Shown: positions 1 through 5,937 of the stretch, one piece after another
How positions within the stretch are numbered: position 1 is the stretch's first letter
Layout: each line of letters starts with the position of its first letter
Origin: Deltaproteobacteria bacterium
GTDB taxonomy: Bacteria > Desulfobacterota > Deferrimicrobia > Deferrimicrobiales > Deferrimicrobiaceae
Reading direction: 5' to 3'
Length of the DNA stretch: 9,537 bases
Assembly: GCA_003513855.1 (NCBI GenBank)
Contig: DOTC01000129.1
Location: 1 to 9,537 of the forward strand
Program-made: the position numbers and the translations under genes
The notes under the pieces: generated by a model
The model's database searches: none
Told to the model about the DNA's origin: nothing
The model's input: only the letters and a program-made list of their open reading frames with translations

Positions 1-1
1 G

Positions 2-580
2 ATCTACGATGACGCGATGACCGGGGTCCACGACAGCGAGACGATCCCCGTCCTTGACGCGTACGACTTCACTCCGTTCGAGACCATCGTCGATGTCGGG
101 GGGGGAAACGGCCTTGCCCTGGCCGCCATCCTCCGCCGACATCCCGGGATACGGGGCGTCCTGTTCGATCTGCCCGCCGTGGTGGAGCGTGCCCGGGAGG
201 TCATGGCCGGTTCCGGGGGGTCCGACCGCTGCGAATTCCTGGGGGGGGATTTCTTCGACTCGGTCCCTTCGTCGGGGGATGCGTACCTGCTGCGCCACGT
301 CATCCACGATTGGGATGACGGTCGGGCGGTTGCCATCCTTAAGAATTGCCGGGATGCGATGCGCCCCGAAGGCAGGGTGCTGGTCGTGGAGACCGTGATT
401 CCTTCCGGCAATGAGCCGTGTTTCGGAAAGTGGCTCGACCTGATGATGCTCGTGGTGGGGGGACGAGAGCGCACCAGGGCGCAATACGGGGACCTGTTTT
501 CGGCGGCGGGACTTCGACTGACCCGCGTTGTCCCGACCGCCCACGAAGTCAGCGTGATCGAGGCCGTGCGTGCGGGGTAA
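2..580 (+). CDS. SAM-dependent O-methyltransferase, C-terminal part (5' end outside window)
   Basis: The frame is open from the first bases of the window and ends at TAA 578-580, leaving 192 visible residues. The gene clearly began upstream, so the ATG at 17 is internal. The protein shows the Methyltransf_2 catalytic domain in order: a glycine-rich SAM-binding motif I (DVGGGNG), a following acidic strand (LFDLP), a GGDFF segment, the catalytic-base region LRHVIHDWDD with the HDW histidine typical of plant and bacterial hydroxyl O-methyltransferases, and a later ETV strand. Family members are about 330-350 residues with an N-terminal helical dimerisation domain, which lies off the window. The acceptor substrate cannot be told; relatives act on phenolic, polyketide or carotenoid hydroxyls. 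The coding sequence has several poly-G tracts (G8 at 98-105 and 241-248, G6 at 215-220 and 457-462). The domain assignment is firm and the substrate is unknown. Confidence 0.9.
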   Translation: MYDDAMTGVHDSETIPVLDAYDFTPFETIVDVGGGNGLALAAILRRHPGIRGVLFDLPAVVERAREVMAGSGGSDRCEFLGGDFFDSVPSSGDAYLLRHVIHDWDDGRAVAILKNCRDAMRPEGRVLVVETVIPSGNEPCFGKWLDLMMLVVGGRERTRAQYGDLFSAAGLRLTRVVPTAHEVSVIEAVRAG

Positions 581-665
581 TACCGGTTCCATAAACCCGA
601 TACCGGACCTCGCGTCGATGGGAGGGCCGGTTCCTTCCCGCGGAATCGGCGGCGGGATCATTATG

Positions 666-672
666 AAGGAGG
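666..672 (+). promoter_or_regulatory. Shine-Dalgarno site fixing the adenylate cyclase start
   Basis: AAGGAGG sits 5 nt before the ATG at 678. This is a near-perfect anti-16S match. It selects 678 over the in-frame GTG at 570 and ATG at 663, neither of which has a comparable site. Confidence 0.85.
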
Positions 673-677
673 CAGCA

Positions 678-2054
678 ATGGCGATGGTGTATCGATCCGC
701 ACTGAGGAACAGGGGATTGCGGCGCCTCCCGGGGGAATCGCAGGATATGGCACGCAGTGCGGCCAGGCTCCATTTCCCCGCCGGAGTGGAGACGGCCTTC
801 CGTAGTTATCACTCCCGCAATTCCCTGGTCATCGTCCGGATTGCCATTCTCCTCACGGTTGTTCTTTATGGTCTGTTCGCCGTTCTGGATCTCCATGCGG
901 CCCCCATCAGCAGGCAATCCATATGGTTCATACGATTTGCGCTGGTGATCCCTGCCCTCCTGGGCGTACTGATCTTCAGCTTCCACCCGGTATTTCTCCG
1001 CATGTTCCAACCGATGATGACCCTTGTTGTCCTCATCGGGGCCAGCGGCATCCTTGCCATGATTGCCCTCGAATCCCCAGAGGAACTCGGCTTCCATGCC
1101 TATTATGCCGGGCTGATGCTTGTCATCATGGCGGCACACACCATGTATCGGTTGCGGTTCGTCTACGCCACCGGGTCGAGCATCCTGGTTCTGGCCGGGT
1201 ATGATACCATCGCCATCGCGCACCAGAATCTCCTTGTTTCCGGGGACGGGTTCCGGGTTTTCCTCAGCAACAATTTCTTCTTCGGTTCTTTCCTGGTACT
1301 CGGCATGGTGGCGAGCTATTTTCTGGAAGTGTACGCCCGTGGTGATTATACCAAGCGCATCAGGCTGGCCAGGGAGCAGGAAAAGTCCGAGCGGGTTCTC
1401 CGCAACGTACTTCCCCGGGAGATCGCAGCGACCCTCAAGGAACGGGAGGGAGTCATCGCGGATCATTTCGACGAGGCAAGCATCCTGTTCGCCGATGTCT
1501 CGGATTTCACATCCATGTCGGCGAACAGGAATCCCCGCGAGGTTGTCGGGTTGCTCGATGAGATCTTCTCCCACTTCGATGATCTCGCGGAGCGGTACGG
1601 TCTCGAGAAGATCAAGACCATCGGCGACTGCTACATGGTGGCAGCGGGGGTGCCGCGATGGCGCCACGATCATGCCCACGTCCTCGCCCGGATCGGGCTG
1701 GAGATGCTGAACTATGCGCATCGGCTCCGGTTCGGCGACGTCCCGCGGATCTCCCTCCGAATCGGCATCCATTCCGGACCGGTGGTTGCTGGCGTGATCG
1801 GGCGGAAAAAATTCAGCTACGACCTTTGGGGGGATACGGTGAACGTGGCCAGCCGGATGGAGCACCATGGATCGACCGGCAGGGTGCAGATCACGACCAG
1901 CACATACGAACGGATCAGGAACGATTTCCTCTGTGAGCCAAGGGGAACGGTCTGGGTGAAGGGAAAGGGGGAGATGCCCGTCTGGCACGTCCTGTCCGAG
2001 AAGATGTCCCATTCGGCGGAAAGGATCGCACCCTCGTCCCTGCAAGGTGCCTGA
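678..2054 (+). CDS. Membrane-anchored class III adenylate cyclase
   Basis: Converts ATP to cyclic AMP at the inner face of the cytoplasmic membrane. The protein is 458 residues from ATG 678. A basic cytosolic N-terminus (1-48) is followed by six predicted membrane helices (about 49-71, 82-102, 113-131, 141-158, 161-181, 196-219), a short charged helical linker, the RVLRNVLP motif (239-246) that commonly precedes these catalytic domains, and a class III cyclase domain (about 265-440). All key residues are visible: metal-binding Asp273 (FADVSDFT) and Asp317 (TIGDCYM), adenine-selecting Lys313 and Asp382, and transition-state Asn389 and Arg393 (NVASRM). Lys plus Asp at the selectivity positions points to ATP rather than GTP. 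A single catalytic domain implies a homodimer. No HAMP, GAF or PAS domain is evident, so the six-helix region is the likely sensor or anchor; what it senses is unknown. The gene starts 97 nt after the methyltransferase and converges on the tartrate operon with a 25-nt gap. Confidence 0.93.
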   Translation: MAMVYRSALRNRGLRRLPGESQDMARSAARLHFPAGVETAFRSYHSRNSLVIVRIAILLTVVLYGLFAVLDLHAAPISRQSIWFIRFALVIPALLGVLIFSFHPVFLRMFQPMMTLVVLIGASGILAMIALESPEELGFHAYYAGLMLVIMAAHTMYRLRFVYATGSSILVLAGYDTIAIAHQNLLVSGDGFRVFLSNNFFFGSFLVLGMVASYFLEVYARGDYTKRIRLAREQEKSERVLRNVLPREIAATLKEREGVIADHFDEASILFADVSDFTSMSANRNPREVVGLLDEIFSHFDDLAERYGLEKIKTIGDCYMVAAGVPRWRHDHAHVLARIGLEMLNYAHRLRFGDVPRISLRIGIHSGPVVAGVIGRKKFSYDLWGDTVNVASRMEHHGSTGRVQITTSTYERIRNDFLCEPRGTVWVKGKGEMPVWHVLSEKMSHSAERIAPSSLQGA

Positions 2055-2079
2055 CCCTGAAATCCGCCCTCCTTCGCCG

Positions 2080-3249
2080 CTAGGGACCGAAGAGAGAGCG
2101 GATGAGAGCCATCAGGTCCGACTTGGCCTCGAAGCCGACGCCCGGGACTTCCGGCAGGCGGATCATGCCATCCTCCACCGGTGTGGCATCGGCGAACCCC
2201 CCGAACGGGGCGAACACCTCGGGGTACGATTCGTTCCCCCCCAGTCCGAGGCCGGCGGCGATGTTGAGGGCGAACTGGTGGCCGCCGTGGGGGATGCAGC
2301 GGTCGCGGGACCAGCCCATCTCCTCCAGCACCTTGAGCATCCGGAGATACTCCACCAGGCCGTAGGACAGGACCGGGTCCATCTGGAGGATGTCCCTGTC
2401 CTTGCGGAGCCCCGCGTGGCGCAGCAGGTTTCTCGTATCCTGCATGGAGAACAGGTTTTCCCCGGTGGCGATGGGACCCTGGTACCGGGCCGCCAGGTCG
2501 GCGTGGAGCCGGTAGTCGAGGGGGTCTCCGGGCTCCTCGTACCAGCGCAGGCCGTAAGGGCTGAGAGCATCCCCGTACTCCACCGCAACGTCGAGGTCGA
2601 AGCGGCCGTTCGCGTCGACGGCAAGGCGGCCTCCGCCTCCCACCAGGGAAAGAACCTCCTCGATCCTCCTCAGGTCGTCCGCCAGGGGGGCCCCGCCGAT
2701 CTTGATCTTCACCACCCGGTACCCGGCGTCCAGGTAGCGGCTCATTTCGTCCCGCAGCTCCTGCGTCCCTTTCCCCGGGTAGTAATAACCGCCCGCAGCG
2801 TAGACGAACACCCGGTCTGCGGCGGCACCGTTGTTGTAGCGGTCGGCGAGCAGACGGGAGAGGGGCTTTCGCTCGATTTTGGCCACCGCGTCCCACACGG
2901 CCATGTCGATGACGCCCACCGCCACCGAGCGCTCTCCGTGACCGCCCGGTTTCTCGTTGGCCATCAGGATGTCCCAAAGCCGGAAGGGATCGAGGTTTTC
3001 TTCCGCCTCGGACACGTACGTCGAGGGGTCGGCCTCGCGCACGCGGGGGATGAACCGCTCCCGCAGCAGGCATCCCTGGGCGTACCGGCCGTTGGAGTTG
3101 AACCCGTATCCCACGACCGGTTTGCCGTCCCGGATCACATCGGTGACCACGGCCGCAACCGACACCGTCATCCCGCGGAAGTCGATGTACGCGTTGCGGA
3201 TGGGGGAGGCGATGGAAGCGGTGCGCTCCTGAATGTCGACGATCCTCAT
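2080..3249 (-). CDS. tarD: D(-)-tartrate dehydratase, enolase superfamily (MR/MLE type)
   Basis: Predicted to dehydrate D(-)-tartrate to oxaloacetate in a Mg2+-dependent reaction in the cytosol. The protein has 389 residues and, as I recall it, closely follows the structurally characterised Bradyrhizobium enzyme over its whole length, including SPIRNAYIDF near the N-terminus, GYGFNSNGRY (47-56), NEKPGGHGERSVAVG (98-112) and FVYAAGGYYYPGKG (148-161). Catalytic features are intact: the KxK motif Lys181/Lys183 on barrel strand 2, metal ligands Asp212 (VDANGR), Glu238 or Glu239 (YEEP) and Glu264 (TGEN), and His321 (IPHGGHQ) as the second acid/base. These sit about one residue off the numbering I remember for the Bradyrhizobium enzyme (Lys184, His322). 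It is the last gene of the operon, starting 7 nt after the upstream dehydrogenase stop, with only a weak ribosome site, so translational coupling is likely. Another sugar-acid dehydratase of the superfamily is possible, but the family-specific segments make that less likely. Confidence 0.92.
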   Translation of the reverse strand: MRIVDIQERTASIASPIRNAYIDFRGMTVSVAAVVTDVIRDGKPVVGYGFNSNGRYAQGCLLRERFIPRVREADPSTYVSEAEENLDPFRLWDILMANEKPGGHGERSVAVGVIDMAVWDAVAKIERKPLSRLLADRYNNGAAADRVFVYAAGGYYYPGKGTQELRDEMSRYLDAGYRVVKIKIGGAPLADDLRRIEEVLSLVGGGGRLAVDANGRFDLDVAVEYGDALSPYGLRWYEEPGDPLDYRLHADLAARYQGPIATGENLFSMQDTRNLLRHAGLRKDRDILQMDPVLSYGLVEYLRMLKVLEEMGWSRDRCIPHGGHQFALNIAAGLGLGGNESYPEVFAPFGGFADATPVEDGMIRLPEVPGVGFEAKSDLMALIRSLFGP

Positions 3250-3256
3250 CGGCAGG

Positions 3257-4324
3257 TCAGTTCCCCAATGCGGCGATCACGGCGTCCGTGACCTCGACGG
3301 TCGATGCCGTCCCGCCCAGGTCGGGGGTCAGGGTCTTGCCTGCGCGGGTCACCTTCTCGATGGCGCCCATGAGGCGCCAGCCGGCTTCCACTTCCCCCAG
3401 GTGCTCCAGCATCAGGACCGCGGTCCAGATCGTGCCCAGGGGATTGGCGATCCCTTTCCCCATGATGTCGAAGGCGGACCCGTGGATCGGTTCGAACATC
3501 GACGGGTACGTTCGTTCCGGGTTGATGTTCGCCGTCGGGCCGATCCCGAGGCTGCCCGACAGCGCCGCCGCGAGATCGGAGAGGATGTCCGCGTGAAGGT
3601 TGGAGGCGACGAGCACGTCGAGCGTCTCGGGCTTGAGCACCATTCTCGTGGTGACCGCGTCGACGAGCATCCGGTCGGTCGCCACATCCGGAAACTCCCG
3701 GGCGACCTCGGCGAAGATCTCGTCCCACAGGACCATGCCGTGGCGCTGCGCGTTCGACTTCGTCACCAGCGTCAGCAGCCGCCGGGGCCGCTTCCGCGCC
3801 AGGCCGAAGGCGAACCGCATGATGCGCTCCACCCCGGGGCGGGTGAACACCGACACCTCCATCGCCACCTCTCCGGGCAGGCCCCTGTGGGCTCTTCCTC
3901 CGACGCCCGAATATTCCCCTTCCGTGTTCTCCCGGACGATGATCCAGTCCAGGTCCCTGCCGGTTCGCCCCCGGAGCGGTCCCGTGATGCCGGGAAGGAT
4001 GCGCGCAGGCCGGTAGTTCCCATACTGGTCGAACCCCTGGCAGATGGGAAGGCGCAGCCCCCACAGCGTGATGTGGTCCGGGATGGAAGGGTGCCCCACG
4101 GCGCCGAAAAAGATCGCATCGAAGGCACGCAACGTTTCCAGGCCGTCGGGGGGCATCATCTGTCCGTGCTCGTGATAGTAGTCGCTCCCCCACGGGAACG
4201 TCGTGAACCGGAAGCGGAACGCGCCGTCGCACTCCGCGATTGCCTGGAGAACGCGGACTCCCGCGGGGATGACCTCTTTCCCGATGCCGTCGGCCGGGAT
4301 CACTGCGATGTTGTGCGCGCGCAT
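3257..4324 (-). CDS. Tartrate dehydrogenase family protein B (divergent paralogue)
   Basis: NAD(P)-dependent beta-decarboxylating dehydrogenase of the isocitrate/isopropylmalate family, 355 residues. The start at 4324 is set by GGGAGGAA five bases upstream; in-frame extension further upstream only reads through the preceding gene. Visible catalytic residues are Tyr138 (GEYSG), Lys189 (TKSN), Asp222 and the metal aspartates Asp246 and Asp250, plus the FEPIHGSAFDI cofactor loop (277-287). It aligns without gaps to the adjacent paralogue over the first 310 residues, about 53% identical by my hand count. Two differences lie in the active site: Cys95-Gln96 replaces the Arg95-Arg96 pair, where Arg95 matches the family's substrate-carboxylate arginine, and SNLHADILSD replaces SNLFGDILSD. 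Arg105 and Arg131 remain. Family knowledge suggests oxidation of tartrate, meso-tartrate or D-malate; the loss of Arg95 argues for a shifted substrate. It lies 23 nt after paralogue A and 7 nt before the dehydratase. Confidence 0.88.
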   Translation of the reverse strand: MRAHNIAVIPADGIGKEVIPAGVRVLQAIAECDGAFRFRFTTFPWGSDYYHEHGQMMPPDGLETLRAFDAIFFGAVGHPSIPDHITLWGLRLPICQGFDQYGNYRPARILPGITGPLRGRTGRDLDWIIVRENTEGEYSGVGGRAHRGLPGEVAMEVSVFTRPGVERIMRFAFGLARKRPRRLLTLVTKSNAQRHGMVLWDEIFAEVAREFPDVATDRMLVDAVTTRMVLKPETLDVLVASNLHADILSDLAAALSGSLGIGPTANINPERTYPSMFEPIHGSAFDIMGKGIANPLGTIWTAVLMLEHLGEVEAGWRLMGAIEKVTRAGKTLTPDLGGTASTVEVTDAVIAALGN

Positions 4325-4329
4325 GCTCG

Positions 4330-4337
4330 TTCCTCCC
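4330..4337 (-). promoter_or_regulatory. Shine-Dalgarno site of dehydrogenase B
   Basis: On the minus strand GGGAGGAA lies 5 nt before the ATG at 4324. It sits in the 23-nt gap after paralogue A and decides the start against longer in-frame alternatives that overlap the upstream gene. Confidence 0.8.
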
Positions 4338-4347
4338 GGAATTCCTG

Positions 4348-5430
4348 TTATCGGGCCTTGGGGCCGATCTTGCGGATCTTCGCGCAGATGGCGTCCGTCA
4401 CCTCGACGGTGTCCGCTTTCCCCCCGATGTCCGCCGTGCAGATCCCCTCCGCGAGGACGGACTTCATCGCTTCCATGACGAGGTCGCCCGACTCGGGGAA
4501 CCCCAGGTGGTCGAGCATCATGGCGCCGCACCAGATCTGGCCCATCGGGTTGGCGATCCCCTTGCCCGCGATGTCCGGGGCGGATCCGTGGACCGGCTCG
4601 AACATGGAGGGGTGTTTCTTTTCCGGGTTCAGGTTCGCGGAGGGTGCGATCCCGATGCTTCCCGCGATGGCGGGGCCCAGGTCGGACAGGATGTCACCGA
4701 ACAGGTTGCTTCCCACCACGACGTCGAAATCCTGCGGGTGGGTGACGAACCGTGCGACGAGGGCGTCGATGTGGAACTGGTCGGCCCCGATGTCCGGATA
4801 CTCCTTCGCCAGAGACCAGAAGATTTCGTCCCAGTACGGCATCGTGATGTTGATTCCGTTCGACTTGGTTGCGGAGGTAACCCGCTTCCGTTTCCTTTTC
4901 CGGGCGAGTTCGAAGGCGTACCGGACGACCCGTTCCACCCCCAGGCGGGTGAACACCGCGTTCTGGACGACGATCTCGTTCGGCTGCCCCTCATACAGGC
5001 GGCCGCCCATGTTGGAATACTCTCCCTCGTTGTTCTCCCGGACGACGTAGAAATCGATCTCCTCCGGTCGCCGGTTCGCGAGGGGAGTTCGCACCCCGGG
5101 CAACAACTGGACGGGACGAAGACTGATGTACTGCTGGAACGTCCTGCGAATCGGGATCAGCAGACCCCACAGGGAGACGTGGTCGGGAACCCCGGGGTAC
5201 CCCACGGCCCCGAGGTAGATCGCGTCGTGCAGGCGCAGGAGATCCAGTCCGTTCTCGGGCATCATCCGTCCGTGCTTCGCGTAATATTCGCAGCTCCAGT
5301 CGAACTCCTCGTACCGGAAGCGGAGCCCTCCGTGCACCTCGGCCGCGGTGTCGAGAACCTTCTTCCCGGCGGCGACGGTTTCCTTGCCGATCCCGTCTCC
5401 CGGGATCAGCGCCAGACGGATCTCTTTCAT
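4348..5430 (-). CDS. ttuC: Tartrate dehydrogenase / D-malate dehydrogenase (decarboxylating), paralogue A
   Basis: Cytosolic NAD-dependent enzyme, 360 residues, the normal family length. Known relatives (Pseudomonas tartrate dehydrogenase, E. coli DmlA) oxidise (+)-tartrate to oxaloglycolate, convert meso-tartrate to glycerate and CO2, and turn D-malate into pyruvate and CO2, using Mg2+ or Mn2+. Diagnostic segments are GDGIGKE (11-17), WSCEYYAKHGRMMP (45-58), PDHVSLWG (82-89), the substrate arginines Arg95, Arg105 and Arg131, GEYSNMGGR (136-144, Tyr138), SATKSN with Lys189, Asp222, SNLFGDILSD (241-250, Asp246 and Asp250) and FEPVHGSAPDIAG (277-289). The start at 5430 is supported by AAAAGGAGGAA 7 nt upstream. 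The gene follows tctB after 48 nt holding a stem-loop and opens the enzyme half of the operon. Which tartrate isomer it prefers cannot be read from sequence; strict D-malate dehydrogenase is the main alternative. Confidence 0.92.
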   Translation of the reverse strand: MKEIRLALIPGDGIGKETVAAGKKVLDTAAEVHGGLRFRYEEFDWSCEYYAKHGRMMPENGLDLLRLHDAIYLGAVGYPGVPDHVSLWGLLIPIRRTFQQYISLRPVQLLPGVRTPLANRRPEEIDFYVVRENNEGEYSNMGGRLYEGQPNEIVVQNAVFTRLGVERVVRYAFELARKRKRKRVTSATKSNGINITMPYWDEIFWSLAKEYPDIGADQFHIDALVARFVTHPQDFDVVVGSNLFGDILSDLGPAIAGSIGIAPSANLNPEKKHPSMFEPVHGSAPDIAGKGIANPMGQIWCGAMMLDHLGFPESGDLVMEAMKSVLAEGICTADIGGKADTVEVTDAICAKIRKIGPKAR

Positions 5431-5437
5431 GGAACAA

Positions 5438-5448
5438 TTCCTCCTTTT
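5438..5448 (-). promoter_or_regulatory. Strong Shine-Dalgarno site of dehydrogenase A
   Basis: Minus-strand AAAAGGAGGAA, 7 nt before the ATG at 5430. Its strength just after the intercistronic hairpin suggests independent, efficient re-initiation for the enzyme half of the operon. Confidence 0.8.
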
Positions 5449-5453
5449 CAGGG

Positions 5454-5472
5454 CCGGACAGCCGGTGTCCGG
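5454..5472 (-). other. Intercistronic stem-loop between tctB and dehydrogenase A
   Basis: A perfect 7-bp inverted repeat, CCGGACA and TGTCCGG, encloses a 5-nt loop. It starts 6 nt after the tctB stop codon and ends 5 nt before the ribosome site of the next gene. No U-tract follows on the minus strand (the next bases are CCCTGAAAAGG), so it is not an intrinsic terminator. More likely roles are stabilising or processing of the mRNA, or modulating expression of the enzyme genes relative to the transporter. Confidence 0.55.
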
Positions 5473-5478
5473 ATCCGT

Positions 5479-5937
5479 TTATTGGAAAAACGCCCCCGTG
5501 GGCAGAGGCACGTAGAGGAGCTTTGCGAAGATCAGATAGAAAAAGGTCACCTCGGCCAGGACCACGCAGAACAACTTGGCTGCCAAAAGCGGCGTGACCT
5601 TCCGGCGGGACGAAGCCAGGTAGCAGGCCATCCCCCAGAAGCCGGCCACGCTGGAGAGGAAGAAGCCGACGTAGGGGATGGCGACAACCCAGACATAGAG
5701 GATGGCGCAGCTGCCGATGATCTTGGCCCGATCTCCCTCGGCGAAGATCGACCGCCGTTCCGGGCGAACCAGCCCCTTGACCACGAGGGCCACCGAGAAC
5801 GCCGCCAGGAGGAACAGGAGCGCGTGTGGGAACATGATGCTCAGGCGCCCCACGTCGCCCCGGCCCCACCAGAAGACGCCCGTTATGGCCAGGCCGAAGA
5901 TGCCGCTCAAGAGGTCGGTGTTCGCGGGACGCCTCAT
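5479..5937 (-). CDS. tctB: Tripartite tricarboxylate transporter, small membrane subunit TctB
   Basis: Small integral-membrane partner of TctA in a TTT uptake system, 152 residues, usual for TctB. Hydrophobic segments lie at about 8-24, 36-56, 72-107 (long enough for two helices) and 117-139, giving the four or so membrane spans expected. The C-terminal KLLYVPLPTG motif is typical of the family. The start overlaps the tctA stop as ATGA (4 nt), with GGAGGAGG inside the end of tctA as ribosome site, so the two permease subunits are translationally coupled. Sequence conservation in TctB is low, so the call rests on size, topology, the end motif and position. Confidence 0.9.
   Translation of the reverse strand: MRRPANTDLLSGIFGLAITGVFWWGRGDVGRLSIMFPHALLFLLAAFSVALVVKGLVRPERRSIFAEGDRAKIIGSCAILYVWVVAIPYVGFFLSSVAGFWGMACYLASSRRKVTPLLAAKLFCVVLAEVTFFYLIFAKLLYVPLPTGAFFQ

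Noticed and set aside
570..677. GTG at 570 or ATG at 663 as start of the adenylate cyclase
   Set aside because: The added residues are low-complexity and no good ribosome site precedes either codon, whereas AAGGAGG lies 5 nt before ATG 678.
549..2045. A 498-residue open frame on the minus strand opposite the adenylate cyclase
   Set aside because: Low-complexity, His/Asp/Gly/Pro-rich translation without any family motif; it mirrors a gene with complete catalytic residues and a perfect ribosome site. High GC lengthens such shadow frames.
4325..4531. Longer N-terminus for dehydrogenase B starting at 4531
   Set aside because: It would overlap the end of dehydrogenase A with an Arg/Gly-rich extension foreign to the family; the start at 4324 has a strong ribosome site and matches family length.
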